Shown here: piece by piece, positions 49,001 to 57,214 of the stretch
How the letters are laid out: every line of letters begins with the position of its first letter
Numbering within the stretch: position 1 is the first letter of the stretch
NCBI GenBank assembly: GCA_030789695.1
Contig: CM061138.1
Location: 16,440,214 to 16,504,213 of the forward strand
From: Scilla litardierei
Taxonomy: Eukaryota > Streptophyta > Magnoliopsida > Asparagales > Asparagaceae
DNA length: 64,000 nt
Direction: 5' to 3'
The notes under the pieces: generated by a model
The model's database searches: none
Told to the model about the DNA's origin: nothing
Seen by the model: only the letters and a program-made list of their open reading frames with translations
Translations under genes and position numbers: made by a program

Positions 49001-51374
49001 AGAACCTATCCAAACAGCCAAAAGGCAAACCCAAAAAGAAAAAAGATCTAATTTTTTTCCTGTGCTTTTAACTCCTTAAAAAGCCCGAGAAATAAAATAA
49101 AACACATTAAAATTCACAGAGAACTTATCTCAAACACCAATAATGCTGCAAAAAATCCATTTTTTCTCCTTTTTACGAGCTTTGAGCTCTTAAACAACCC
49201 CAATAAAACTTGAGGAGAACTTCAATCAAACAACAGCAACACAAACCATTTCTTCAACAATTCAGAACAATTCAGACTTGATCTTTAAAATGGAAAAGGA
49301 TTGTACTGAATTGAATTGCTCACCAAATGATATCGTAAGCCACCCGTCCCAAGGACCTGATAATGACAAAGGCTTCCTCGCTGAACACTAGCTGCAGGTG
49401 CTTTGATACCTTTGCCTTGAACACTCATTGAATCCCATCGCCCAAGAAATGGATATTGAATGCCCGTCACGAGAGAGGGAGGGAGGGAGGGAGGTTAAGC
49501 GCAATTAGGGTTTTGGCACAAAGAAGAGAGGATAATTATGTATATAGAATGAGTTGTGGGTCAGATTTGGGTTGGGTTGATCCGCATAAGACTCATGTAT
49601 TCAGGTTAATTCGGGTCTATCTAGGTCAAGTGTCTTAACCCAAACCCGATCCGGTTACGGTCTGGGTGTAACCAAGTCAGTGGGAAATACTTGAAGTGAA
49701 AAGACCTGAAAAGACCTGAACCTGTATAGAGCTATACCCAAACATGAAAATACAGGTGGTTCGACCAGTCAGGTTGAGACCTGTTTGCCACACCTACCCC
49801 ACTATAAGCTCAATTTCATAATATTAACAATCGAGGGAGTAATTTAATAATGGTGGCTGCATGGCAGAACTGGTGGTGGGAAAAGCCTTGATGTGAGGGC
49901 TTTGTACATGTTTCCACCATTAACGCAGGAGCAATATACATAACTATACAATATGTAGCCACTCAAGTGACACTACTTCACAAAATGTGTACTGCGGATA
50001 GTCATATTTATCTCTCATCCTTTTTAGGACAGCATTTTTGCACATCTATTTTATATGAACATATGTGCATTTTTGATGAGCTATATGTTGCTTTTCATGT
50101 GACGCGACTCATCCTTTATCGTTTTTTTAAATTTGAAGAAAAAGACTTCTTTGTTGTTTTAAAAAGCCTTGATGCGAGGTCTTTGTACATGCTTCCACCA
50201 TTAACGCAGGAGCAAGATACACAACTATACAAGTAGCCACTCAAGTGACACTACTTCACAAAATGTATACTGCGGATAGTCATATTTATCTTTCATCCTT
50301 TTTAGGACAGCATTTTTGCACATCTATTTTATAAGAACACATTTGCATTTTTGATGAGCTATATGCTTCTTTTCATGTGACGCGACTCATCTTTTATCCT
50401 TTTTTGTTTAAAATTTGAAGAAAAAGACTTCTTTGTTCTCTCTCTTTAGGGAAATCGTTCTCATATCTGACTATATATCTTTAAATCATATCCGACCCCA
50501 TTAAACTGTCGTTAGCTGTCATGCCTGGTTTTGAACATTTTCTGTATCTTGCACTGATGAAATTCTGTTTGTGGGGTTTTCAATTTTTGCAGTTCTCTGG
50601 CATCAACGGGGTTCTCTACTACACACCTCAGATTCTTGAACAAGCAGGCGTAGGAGTTCTTCTCTCGAATCTTGGCATCAGTGCTTCCTCAGCATCCATC
50701 CTTATCAGTGCGCTGGTTACTTTGTTGATGCTCCCTTCCATCGGTGTTGCTATGAGATTCATGGATACATCAGGAAGAAGGTCAAAATTTTCATTCTCTC
50801 CTTGTGATTCCTTTTTAAACTTCTTATCTATCATTTCTCCTCATTCTAAGTTCCCTTCATAGCCCTACCCGTGTTCTGTGAAACTTTAATCAATTTTTCT
50901 TATGGCAGGTTTCTTCTTCTGTCCACGATCCCTGTTCTGATCGGCACCTTGCTCGTACTGGTCATATCCAATGTGGTGGATGTTGGCCAGGTGGGCCATG
51001 CCGCGCTTTCTACCATCAGTGTCATCGTGTACTTCTGCTGTTTCGTGATGGGCTTTGGACCCATCCCCAACATCCTATGTTCCGAGATATTCCCAACTCG
51101 AGTCCGAGGTGTCTGCATTGCTATCTGTGCTCTCACGTTCTGGATCGGCGACATCATTGTTACTTATTCCCTACCCGTGATGCTCAGTTCCATTGGTCTG
51201 GGTGGAGTGTTTGGCATCTATGCAGCTGTGTGCACCGTATCACTTGTGTTTGTGTACTTGAAGGTTCCGGAAACGAAGGGAATGCCGCTAGAGGTCATTA
51301 GCGAGTTCTTCGCTGTCGGGTCAAAGCCGCAGACATCAAGTACGATTGCTGCTAGCCAGAGTGCAAAAGACTGA
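16959..51374 (+). CDS. TST2: Tonoplast sugar transporter (TMT2/TST2 type), five coding exons
   Basis: Coding exons 16959-17040, 17338-17904, 37853-38805, 50593-50780 and 50909-51374 join in frame to 751 aa; all introns are GT-AG. The protein is a 12-helix major facilitator with the long acidic/Ser-rich central cytosolic loop (about 217-515) that marks vacuolar TMT/TST carriers, which import sugars into the vacuole in exchange for protons. Signature motifs: GNLLQGWDNATIAG at the N-terminus, DWVGRR (69-74), VPVYISETAP, PESPRWL (187-193), QQFSGINGVLYY (533-544), a second GRR near 597, and VPETKG (716-721). The family is usually about 730-740 aa. ATG at 16959 is the first in frame; the family Met may be the second codon. 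TST2 rather than TST1 is inferred from the N-terminus and the EEYIIGPANEL loop start. Introns 2 and 3 are 19,948 and 11,787 bp. Confidence 0.93.
17338..17904 (+). CDS. TST2: TST coding exon 2 (residues 28-216)
   Basis: Begins after acceptor 'cttcag' with GGGCTGTT (GAVLYIK). Covers helices 1-6 and ends with RLRGRDDVA at donor GCAG|gtttgg. The open frame runs on about 100 bases into the intron without homology to the family. Confidence 0.95.
18863..19281 (-). repeat. Left LTR of the intron-2 copia relic, PPT on one side and PBS on the other
   Basis: Plus-strand limits TGTTGGGGCT...TCTCAACA. On the minus strand it is preceded by the purine tract AAGTGGGAG, as a 3' LTR should be, but is followed by ATTGGTATCACAGC, the primer site expected after a 5' LTR. 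It therefore looks like a shared LTR of a tandem element pair whose second internal region is lost. Confidence 0.6.
19801..20068. repeat. 134-bp tandem duplication
   Basis: Two adjacent copies, both beginning 'caataacctttttatgag' (19801 and 19935), about 95% alike by eye. Lies inside the copia relic. Confidence 0.9.
20330..20735 (-). pseudogene. copia gag C-terminal part with zinc knuckle
   Basis: Minus-strand reading gives QTQPSLLKYKNLV-like sequence (about 20700), then KCYNCGSGIFATYCHC and VEGNAATSC (20440-20490). This corresponds to the copia gag CCHC knuckle and the motif after it; the His position is altered and stops follow. Continues the gag begun at 24905-25230. Confidence 0.7.
20740..24904 (-). 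mobile_element. hAT DNA transposon inserted in copia gag
   Basis: The interrupted copia gag reads up to about 24905 and resumes at about 20735, so these mark the insertion limits. The right flank (24000-24330) holds imperfect tandem copies of an 80-bp unit ('atcatcgaaataatatttctca'-type). The 24720-24900 part has repeated TATCGGCC / GGCCGATA-type motifs that may belong to the terminal region. Exact TIRs and the 8-bp duplication were not resolved. Confidence 0.6.
20950..23560 (-). pseudogene. hAT transposase pseudogene
   Basis: Minus-strand translation shows a BED zinc finger at about 23420-23480 (KVGCKFCEHVISDGISRFK, then TH). The DUF659-like core follows at 22550-22870 (MTNCWTDW, VTDYASN, AAHTLNLLLHNIGKI, with stops). 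Next is RWNNKLKTHLHITSHLLNPY with DGTFADKFAECM (21770-22063), and then the C-terminal dimerisation motif ASGCERYWSV at about 21500-21535. A lysine-rich tail ends at 21026. This is the domain order of plant hAT transposases. Many stops; dead. Confidence 0.85.
24905..25230 (-). pseudogene. copia gag N-terminal part (UBN2-like)
   Basis: Minus-strand frames around 25000-25160 give TSKGAWDVLANLFLRKK then AQLHLLKSQL and ELDFDSKVSDNEMRI, matching the core of copia gag (AWDxLxxLFxxKNxxRLxxLxxQL). Interrupted by stops, then cut by the hAT insertion. Confidence 0.65.
25296..25800 (-). repeat. 5' LTR of the intron-2 copia relic
   Basis: On the minus strand it ends CTATCAACA and is followed by ATTGGTATTAAAGC, a decayed initiator-Met tRNA primer site. 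It aligns by eye with 18863-19281, sharing 'ttttggtagct' and 'ctacatgtttttaca'. The outer end is approximate. Confidence 0.6.
25801..26925. other. Intron sequence, nothing recognised
   Basis: AT-rich intron 2 DNA with a (GT)n run at 26909-26925. The 115-codon open frame at 26222-26569 shows no domain. Confidence 0.5.
26926..27684 (-). repeat. 3' LTR of the Tat-like element
   Basis: Same start (TGTTAAGGCCAAAAATG) and end (GATGCAACA) as the other LTR, and similar along its whole 759 bp. The two LTRs differ at scattered bases, so the insertion is not very recent. Confidence 0.9.
27962..29223 (+). pseudogene. Antisense ORF part 1 of the Tat-like element
   Basis: Starts ATG at 27962 (MASSSGHASGRGSAA), has a stop in place at about 28099, then SETSIFHASFYALFAEYVEPFPLPIDAECHMG and ALCVMKRVEPTTVLFNYFF. 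In Tat-lineage antisense proteins and related plant 'putative transposon' proteins this is the conserved 'LRFPLHPFF...QLxPN' block. Later parts lie in another frame (28462-29223), with RKAVEASIRE and a Lys-rich stretch. Broken by at least one frameshift and stops. Role in the element is unknown. Confidence 0.55.
29579..30052 (+). pseudogene. Antisense ORF part 2, coiled-coil protein of Tat element
   Basis: 157-codon open frame on the strand opposite gag. Residues about 10-110 are charged and heptad-like (EKAHAKLDRLELLTKLRQ, QLEHELGESCKREADQ, LRKQAEKTMLQERAEWEA), consistent with a coiled coil. The end (FDELYTQGYDLCRSEVKK) resembles the C-terminal motif of proteins encoded by antisense ORFs of Tat-lineage elements. 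Function unknown. Confidence 0.6.
30522..31766. repeat. Satellite-like array, about 22 units of ~56 bp
   Basis: Units are about 54-58 bp and carry GACGACAC...GGGTCGTTCAGTTGCG followed by an inverted pair CGAAGGGG...CCCCTTCG and TCTTACGGC. One unit (about 31020-31060) is shortened and one (about 31635) has an internal duplication. Each unit could form a hairpin. Open frames here are translations of the repeat. Confidence 0.95.
31900..33682 (-). pseudogene. Tat-type gag
   Basis: Minus-strand frames give in order: a Pro/Asn-rich N-terminal part (about 33680-33000), LPSLQTYDGKGDPWEHI (about 32950), LCQAFHTTLIKATDGWYNGL, FSLKQKEKESIQSLVQRFN and DTPDVTIITAFIQAVQ (about 32650), and KFCK-HNDYRHDINDCWTLK (about 32230), the knuckle of Tat gag (CxFHxxxGHxTxxC). 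Several frameshifts and at least two stops (one after FCK) break it. Capsid protein of the element; dead in this copy. Confidence 0.85.
33671..34406 (-). repeat. 5' LTR of the Tat-like element, with primer site
   Basis: Plus-strand limits TGTTAAGGCC...GGATGCAACA. To its left the minus strand reads ATCGGCACCATTTATGGGAA, resembling the TTGGCGCCGTTTGTGGGAA leader typical of this gypsy group. (GA)n at about 33980. Confidence 0.85.
34407..36267. other. Intron sequence with an imperfect direct duplication
   Basis: 34430-35150 and 35390-35670 share segments such as 'gcacatcatatttaaaccaagctctt' (34550, 35534) and 'catatcatagatagatatactta' (35116, 35622), a decayed direct duplication of unknown origin. 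(AAT)n-rich tract at 35227-35320. Confidence 0.6.
36010..36131. repeat. 61-bp tandem duplication
   Basis: Two adjacent units, both beginning 'tactgaatatttgcagc' (36010 and 36071), differing at a few bases. Confidence 0.9.
36268..36621 (-). other. 117-codon open frame of unknown nature in intron 2
   Basis: Encodes a basic, Met-rich stretch (NYLDPKFCEGYEEKPCGSW, MQQLWFVIQNVVQLRDIL). I do not recognise a domain. The length and content are unusual for AT-rich intron DNA, so it may be a fragment of a transposon protein. No further support. Confidence 0.25.
36951..37313. repeat. Three tandem units of ~115-127 bp with a palindromic head
   Basis: Units start 'ataacc' at 36951, 37065 and 37192. Each has 'ccctcggrcacggttcaytta' followed by 'tctttgttctcc' and 'ctagat'-like tails. 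Unit 1 opens with the perfect hairpin CCGTGCCCTCGGGCACGG (36956-36973). Followed at 37366-37575 by two imperfect copies of a ~115-bp unit with 'agcaaaaag...gtagtgattgtgg'. Confidence 0.85.
37853..38805 (+). CDS. TST2: TST coding exon 3 (residues 217-534)
   Basis: Begins after 'aataaacag' with GAGAAATGG (GEMALLVEGLGVGGETS) and encodes the central loop, including GSISRHGSMEKQ, FPNFGSMFS, SPLLSRQTTSM, NMRRNSS and GIGGGWQIAWKW, ending EPGVRRALFVG...LQILQQ at CAG|gttagt. Frame and length agree with the TST family. The loop carries many Ser-rich basic sites that could be phosphorylated. Confidence 0.95.
39966..40057. repeat. Compound (GT)n (GA)n microsatellite
   Basis: A GT run followed by an uninterrupted 74-bp GA tract (39984-40057). 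Confidence 0.98.
40237..43960. other. Possible ancient large LTR or repeat block, uncertain
   Basis: Opens TGTCGCGCCCCGC, a start seen in some plant LTRs, and contains two imperfect direct copies of a ~150-bp segment (about 41110 and 41300, both with 'tttgtgtt...atttttcatcatttt'), a minisatellite (42905-43230) and a purine-rich end. No flanking duplication or coding internal region found, so this remains a suggestion. Confidence 0.25.
42905..43230. repeat. Minisatellite, about 8 units of ~41 bp
   Basis: Units carry 'acagaggccaaagaggcaat' and 'cagtaacgg'-like parts, with variation from unit to unit. Confidence 0.85.
44375..44555. repeat. Imperfect inverted repeat (MITE-like)
   Basis: Left arm 'tattctaaaatcctaatata...gcgaactcaaagctttttgct' and right arm 'agcaaaagcttcgtgttcact...tgggattttagaatg' are reverse complements with mismatches, enclosing about 50 bp. 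Could be a degenerate MITE. Superfamily unknown. Confidence 0.6.
45157..45298. repeat. ~70-bp tandem duplication, G-rich
   Basis: Two adjacent copies of 'ggaggggaaa...agtgtg...gtccatg...atgcaaa...ccgg'. A further AT/GT/AC-repeat tract lies at 45421-45520. Confidence 0.8.
45954..46300 (-). repeat. 3' LTR of gag-only element, copy 2
   Basis: Plus-strand TGATAGATTT...ATCTCTATCA, 347 bp, with TGATAG/CTATCA inverted ends. Matches 47975-48341 ('catttctcattgatttaattca', 'aataaacaagt', 'gcctttatata'). Confidence 0.85.
46324..47290 (-). pseudogene. Gag-like region of gag-only element, copy 2
   Basis: Minus-strand frames near 47130-47215 read KFGYDDCEYCLENFFFHFDL and LKLGGEV, matching copy 1. From 46867 to 46685 an acidic/basic repetitive stretch follows (LEHELKSGHDQDIETKLVHE). 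The end module is at 46324-46554 (FVIPDPLPLTNKHVSNAF, LHPITLQGSW, MTTDF). Stops and frameshifts break it. The end module is the best conserved part of the family. Confidence 0.65.
47975..48341 (-). repeat. 5' LTR of gag-only element, copy 2
   Basis: Plus-strand GGATAGATTTCGGG...GGATCCCTGTCA, about 367 bp, similar to the other LTR. TATA-like TATATATGC near 48165 region. The last bases are copied again 84 bp away. Confidence 0.8.
48329..48496. repeat. 84-bp tandem duplication spanning an LTR end
   Basis: Copies start 'cggatcccygtcacgtctatg'-like at 48329 and 48413. The first 13 bases belong to the LTR terminus and the rest is flanking DNA. Confidence 0.9.
48497..49880. other. Intron sequence with hAT-MITE-like stretch
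   Basis: 49560-49800 has 'gggttgggttgatccg', repeated 'aagacctgaa' and 'gacctgtttgccacacctacccc'. The last resembles the reverse of GGGGTGGCAAAC hAT-type ends; a similar forward motif GGGTGGCAAACATG is at about 45617. Pairing of the two is not shown. Remainder featureless. Confidence 0.35.
49881..50441. repeat. 281-bp tandem duplication before TST exon 4
   Basis: Two adjacent copies, both beginning 'aaaagccttgatg' (49881, 50162), with only scattered differences. Ends about 150 bp upstream of the exon at 50593. Confidence 0.95.
50593..50780 (+). CDS. TST2: TST coding exon 4 (residues 535-597)
   Basis: Begins after 'tttttgcag' with FSGINGVLYYTPQILEQAGV (helix 7) and ends MRFMDTSGRR at donor AGAAG|gtcaaa. 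Confidence 0.95.
50909..51374 (+). CDS. TST2: TST coding exon 5 (residues 597-751) and stop
   Basis: Begins after 'tatggcag' with FLLLSTIPVL. Contains helices 9-12, CSEIFPTRVRG, VPETKGMPLEV and a Ser/Ala-rich tail ending SAKD before TGA at 51372. Confidence 0.95.
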
Positions 51375-52458
51375 AGGATTCTTGGTTAGCTCCAGCCTAT
51401 CTGTCGGAATCATCATTCGTATGGGATCCGAAAGGGTTTGCGATGGGAGGAAATGGGAGGAGGAGCTCCAAGAAATAGAGTTTCCGCCATTTAGACACAG
51501 ATGACTTGGTGATTTCTTGGATTTCTGTTTTCTGTTGTTGAGGTGTTCAGCAGCAGGGAGCTTGGGAAATTCTTGATTTCTCTTTCAGTGACTACATATA
51601 ACTTGTTAGCTAGAGAAGTTTGTTCCTGTAAGAATTTCTTACGCTTGTGGTTCCTTTTTGTTGCCTCCCCTGTTTGATCTGTAGACAGCTTCTCGTTTGC
51701 GAGAAATTAGTAAGTCTTTATCAATGTCTGTGAGGTGTTTTAGAGTTATAACTTGTGTCTTGTATGAATGAATAGGTCGACCAAATTTAGAGTGCAATTG
51801 TGTCTTGTATGAATGAAAGACTTCATTGTAGCCTGCAATTGTTTCTATTTCAACCTTTTATTGCTTAGATACATTGATGAAGGTGAGTAATTAAGATTTC
51901 CTCAACACCATACATATTTTTTTCTTTTTATTTTGGTATGTTTAACAGATAGCACCCATCAAAATATCTATTTTTTTTTCTTCTTTTTATGTTTTTTTTC
52001 TTCTTAAGCAAAAATATCTAGAATTAGTATTCAAGTATAATTTTTAAATTTATTATTAGAGTTTAGAATCTTATTTAAATGTATTTTATAGAAAAAAACC
52101 ATTCAAATTAAATTTCAAATTTAATAAGGAGGCTTAATTTATTTTAGATTCCTTAACAATATATTACATAATTAGAATAGATTAATAGACTATGGATTCC
52201 TAATTATTTCAAAACCAATCAAGTAGGAACCTAAATATCTCTAAGCCTATTATTTAATTATCACTTTTATTAGAGTCTAGAAACTAATGTAAAAGTAAAT
52301 GCATGGAGATGAAACATTTTAAATTAGATTTCAATAGTATTAAAGAAGCATTATTTAATTTGGATTCTAAAAGAAAAATCTTATTTGATGGGTAAAGATT
52401 TATTACATATGAATCTCTAGTTATTTCCAAAAAAAAAATCAACTAAGAATCTAATTAA
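51375..52458. other. TST 3' UTR and downstream DNA
   Basis: 3' UTR is probably within 51375-51850. A near-repeat 'gtgtcttgtatgaatgaa' occurs at 51757 and 51798. No canonical AATAAA close to it. The rest is AT-rich without features. Confidence 0.5.
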
Positions 52459-52830
52459 TGTTGTGAAGTCATTATCGGGAGGAGACCCACTGCCTTTATT
52501 TATAGGGGAAGAGGAAAGAGTTCATACAATGGTAAGATACAATATTCATGTAGGATACAAACTCCTAATCTGCTACTGGATAGAATAAGCCAAATATGAG
52601 CCTTTACATGTGCCTACATAATACTTTCATAACACCCCCCTTTATACCGTCATAAGTGTGAACTCTGTTCATGAATACTTCGAGATTCTGAACATTATGT
52701 GAGTATCACAAGGGGTGAATACTTCGTGATCCAGAGTTAATGTGATTTACCTCGTTAAAACCTTTGGCTATAGAAAACATTGTGATAAAAAATAATAGCT
52801 GCACATATCAAATTACTCATCACACATAAT
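52459..52830 (-). mobile_element. 3' end of a third copia relic (LTR plus 3' UTR)
   Basis: 52459-52634 (TGTTGTGAAG...CATAACA) is LTR-like. To its right comes GGGGGG on the minus strand (polypurine tract) and sequence matching the 3' UTR of the complete copia at 53515-53895 ('gaatacttcg...tctga', 'cctcgttaaaacctttggctat'). Truncated at about 52830. Confidence 0.7.
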
Positions 52831-53189
52831 CTCACAAAAATTACTCGGCGTACATACTACTACTACCTTTTAAAAATATTTTTCGCATTTTGTCTCTTCT
52901 TCTTCTTTTTATCTTTCTTTCTAGTTCTTCTGTTCCGTACACTTACCACTTAACTTTAAAAATTAATTAAAAAAACTAATTTCACTTAACCAATTCCTAC
53001 TTACAGTTATATTTACAAGTTTGCCATTATCTCCCACTCCGCCCAGCCCTCCTAAGTGAGACTAATGCTTCCTCTTCTCAAAAAATTTATAAAGAGGAAA
53101 AATGGAAACATGGGGATCACAGAAATTAAAAGGAACAACAAAAGAAATGGGATGGGAAGATAAATTATACCTCGACAAGAAATAGCAAT

Positions 53190-53370
53190 GCCTAACCAAG
53201 TCCAGTAAGGCCTGCCAAGATTTACATAAATCATTGGTTTACAATATGCCACAACAATTGCAAGATTTATATAAAGCTAGTCTAAAGACGAAAGCTGAAA
53301 TAAATCTAGCTATTGTATATTTAGCTATTCTTCAAATACATAAAGATTTTAAAAACAATAATTTGCTTGA
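53190..53370 (+). pseudogene. Plus-strand copia gag fragment (host of the complete insertion)
   Basis: Plus reading gives PQQLQDLYKASLKTKAEIN, the segment right after the copia gag zinc knuckle (compare HLQDLYK in the minus element). The complete minus-strand copia is inserted at its end (53371). The older element resumes at 59946. Confidence 0.7.
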
Positions 53371-53514
53371 TGTTATGAATCAACACATGTGGGAGGAACC
53401 CTCAGCCCTTTATTTATGGCAGGATATGAGAGTAGAAAGATAGTATACATAGATATGTGCGTATCTCTAAGATACCCGTAATCCTAACCGACTTTGGTAT
53501 TTTCATTCACAACA
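53371..53514 (-). repeat. 3' LTR of the complete copia
   Basis: Plus-strand TGTTATGAATCAACAC...TTCACAACA, followed on its right by CTCCCCCTTG (polypurine tract on the minus strand). Confidence 0.95.
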
Positions 53515-53895
53515 CTCCCCCTTGTCTAGCCATAGGTGTGGACTCTGCTCAAGAGTACTTCGGGATTCTGAGCGTAATAAGAGTCTCATATGGGGTGAAT
53601 ACTTCAGGATCCTGAGTTGGTGAGGTTTGCCTCGTTAAAACCTTTAGCTATGGAAAACCCTGTGGGAGAAATCATAGTTAAGGAAAAAGAGTACAAACAC
53701 TCTTTAACTCCCCCTGATTTGTACAAGTGACTCTGCTCATGAATACTTCTGGATTCTGAGCGTCACAGAGGGGTGGATACTTCAGGATCCAGAGTTGATG
53801 TGATTTGCCTCGTTAAAACCTTTGGCTATGGAAAATCCAGTGGGAAAAACCATAGCTAAGGAAAAAGTGTACAAATTCCCTCAACTCCCCCTGAT
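53515..53895. repeat. ~190-bp tandem duplication in copia 3' UTR
   Basis: Two adjacent copies of 'actctgctcaagagtacttcgggattctgagcg ... cctcgttaaaaccttt' ending in 'actccccctga'. Confidence 0.85.
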
Positions 53896-53899
53896 CTGT

Positions 53900-56800
53900 A
53901 AAAGCTCTTAGGCTTTCAGTTCTCTTAGGCTTATCTCATCACTCCTATTTACAACATTCCGAAAATATACACACATTACAAAGTTATCACAATTAAGCAT
54001 CTGCTGAATCCAGAAACTCTGGAGAGGTGGGCTAAGTATCATCGCCTCTGATGTGGTCTTCAGACTATGCGGTGAGCTCCATAATACCAGCCTAATCCCA
54101 ATCGTCACTGGGATGTGATGTACCAGCAGGCGCCCTCGAATACACCATTGGTATGGTGAGGATCTCGGAATGATAGGATGATGTTGCCTTCATAAATTGC
54201 TCTGCAGATCTGCAGTAGATGGCCATCCCACCGTAGGTACCCGTTCTGTGATTTCTCAGTATAGGGACCAGACCTGTAACCTGCATTTGCATAAACATTG
54301 GAGGATGATACTTCATATTGTAAGTCCAAATCTTTCGACCCTTGGAGGAAGCACAGAAGGCTTAACTCTGGTCTAATGGCCCTTTTTAGGTGCCAACTAT
54401 CTCTAGCTAATGAGTTTACTGCAACTGCTATATCGGGACACGTGCAGTTAACCAAGAGTGCCTGATTGCACTTAGATAAGAGACTTTAGGACCAGTTATA
54501 TCCCCCTCTCTTACAACGATCAGAAGGGTTCTTTTTGTACATCCATTAAGTATACCATCATATGTGTATTTTGGATGACAATGGTCCTTTTAATTCATCA
54601 AACGCACTTCTGGGCGTATGTAACAGGATTCTATGAGCCATGACTTTATATTTGCCTAGGTCTTTTTATTTCATGTTTAAAAGTCAGGCTTGAACAGATG
54701 TTTTGATTTTCTCTTCAGGAGATCCGATGAGGTTTTAGTTGTTCACAACTATGATCTCAAACCTTACTCCTTGCTCAGATGCAAAGACAAAACCTCAGTA
54801 GGAATCATTGCTTTGTCAAACGATTCTCTTGGTTGTACATTATTCTTATCGTTTTTCTTCAATAGAATAGACGTCCCGAAGTCTATTCAGGCATTTAAGA
54901 AAATGTGGAAATTATGTTTACCAAGATATCCACGAAGGTATGCCGTCACAACATCCAATAACAGCATATCCAAAATTTTCCTTGGCCAAATCGTAAGGTA
55001 TTCGCTTTTGATAACTTAGGGAGACTGCTGCATCATTTATGAGGAATGCTCATTTTAATTTGTTTGATCCCTAGTTTCAGCGAAATTTTCCTTGCGCTAT
55101 AGGTTGTACCTTATACCATATGATTTTGTATTTATTTTTCTTATGTGTGCAATACTTTATTTTATCCACAGTTTGACACCTTTTGGTGTCTGAACTTCAG
55201 GTCCGAACATTTCACGTTTAATAAGTGAGTCCAGCTCATCTTTTATTGTCTCGTTCCACTTTTGGCCAATTTCTACGTTTGCATTTTAGCAACGGAGTAT
55301 GTAACGATAATTTATAAACATCATCGCTTTTGCAATATATATGGCAATATGATACATGAATACATTGTCGACAATTTATGTTCTATCTGTCCAACACCTC
55401 TCAAGTACGTACAACATTTACTTTCAATTTCAGTTTTTCCCGGTAGCTCCTCTGCAGTGGATTCTGGGAAGGGTGAGGGTGTGGACATGAGCTTATTGTC
55501 CTGTGGTAGTCTTGCCTTAGGGTCTCCAGGAGTTTCTGTCCTTGGAGCCTAGTGGTCTGCCTGTTTTCTGTTGAGGGTCAGCCACTTCTGCTGCTGATGG
55601 ATTGCATCCATTCTCGGGGATGTCAATCTTAGCTGGAGTTTTGCCAGCAGGGATGTGTGATCTGACAATCTTCTGGTTGTCACTAAATGAGTCCGGTAAC
55701 AGGTGAACACTGTTCTATATGTGGAGGATATTCAGGATCTCATCTTCACATTGTTTTGTTACCGGATCATGGTGGGTCAAACTTTTTGTATCACACGTTA
55801 TAATTTGATTTGCACAAGATTTCTCAGTGTCTGGGCCTATTTTGGGGAAACTAGTCTCATCAAAATCACAGTATTTAAGATGTGCCTTAAACGTGTCCCC
55901 TGCTTGGGGTTCTAGGTATCTTATAAGCGAGGGTGAGTCAAACCTTATATGGATACCTAGGCGACGTTGAGGACCGTTTTGGTCCTCTGTGGTGGTACAG
56001 TGGGGATTTAAACTGCGCGACCGAAGATTCTCTGATGAGAAATGTTCGATGGCATTCCATATGCAAGTTGCATTGGAGACTCTGACCTCCAGAGGGTCTT
56101 ATTTTCATTTACGATGCAGCATGCAGAATTTGCATGTCCCCATGCATCCTTAGGCAATCGGGATTTAATGGACGTTCAATCCATTAGAGTCTATATATCA
56201 GTGACTCTGCCGACCCATTTTGGGTATGAACATGCTGCACTGTATGTTCATTTTCTATTCCCGTTGCTTGGCAATACTCTTGAAATAACTGGGATGTAAA
56301 TTCCCCAACATTAATCGGACTTATTTTCTATATTTGATTGTCTGGAAAATGTGCTCGCAACATTTTTATTTTGAGGATACATTTATCAGTACAATGAAGT
56401 ACCGAAATAGCCCACCAGGGGGTGGAATTTGTCCACATCTATCTCCTTATATTCTTTTTGAGAAAGCATGTAGATTCTTTTTCAACTTTTCGTAGAAATG
56501 TCCTTGTAATTAGTTTTCCCTTATAGCAAGGGATGCGAGGGAATTCTCCCTTCTGAAGAATCTTCTGGTTCTTTAAGTCATGTCCATAGGATAGGATGCG
56601 GTGCATCATCACTGATCCAGGGTGACCAAGTCTATCATGCCAGAGTAAAAGCTTGGTTGATGTTGGGCACTTCAGGTGCTCCGTTTAATTCCGCTTTATT
56701 TCTCCGAATCTTTGTATTGTAGATGCCTGTAAGGATCTCAAAACGTTCAAGTATGGATTTAAATCCTTTTCTTGAGACGTTACATACAATAGTTTGTTTG

Positions 56801-57200
56801 AAACGGATGTCCTTGAAACTTAGAAAGTTTCTTTTGGAATTTAGAGAGATTAGTGCATCCTTTATTTTTGTTTCTGTGTTATTTGGGGGTAACAGTGTTA
56901 CGTTCCCTGGATCTTCAATATGGCCCTGATGTTGGGCTTGATATTGAAAGATCGTATGTGTTTATTGTCTACTAATCGGTCATAAGAGCAGTTCATCTAT
57001 TAAAAGATGAATCATATAGGCACATGCATTTTCAGATAAACATTTTCATTCAAAACAAATTACGTAATTCAAATGCTCTCATAACATGAAATGTTCTAAA
57101 CAATTTGCTAAGATAAAAATAGAAGGCTAATCAAGCAGGTCATCATGTTCGAAGTCACTTGACTGGAGCATCAGAGGTCATCGGGTTTGTTTCAGCTTTA
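53900..57200 (-). pseudogene. copia pol remnants (integrase, RT, RNase H)
   Basis: GAG-pre-integrase motif LLLWHDRLGHPGSVMMHRIL at about 56580-56660. Integrase core parts at 56000-56300 (FQEYCQATGIE, VHTQNG). RT linker KCLNRLRDVYSIEE at about 54880. RNase H at 54105-54455 (CPDIAVAVNSLA, QGSKDLDL, RWDGHLLQICRA) and to 53908 (HSLKTTSEAM). Stops and frameshifts in every domain. Protease not positively identified. Confidence 0.8.
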
Positions 57201-57214
57201 TTTTTCTTGTTCTC

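Larger units (their letters stand above)
38806..50592 (+). other. TST intron 3 (11.8 kb)
   Basis: Donor CAG|gttagt and acceptor tttgcag restore frame. Contents: microsatellites, an ancient LTR-like AT-rich block, minisatellites, an inverted repeat, the second gag-only element and a 281-bp tandem duplication. No gene recognised on either strand. Confidence 0.9.

Noticed and set aside
45612..49805. A single 4.2-kb hAT element with GTGGCAAAC ends enclosing the gag-only element
   Set aside because: Both ends carry a similar short motif, but no matching flanks or transposase was found. The motifs may come from two unrelated MITEs.
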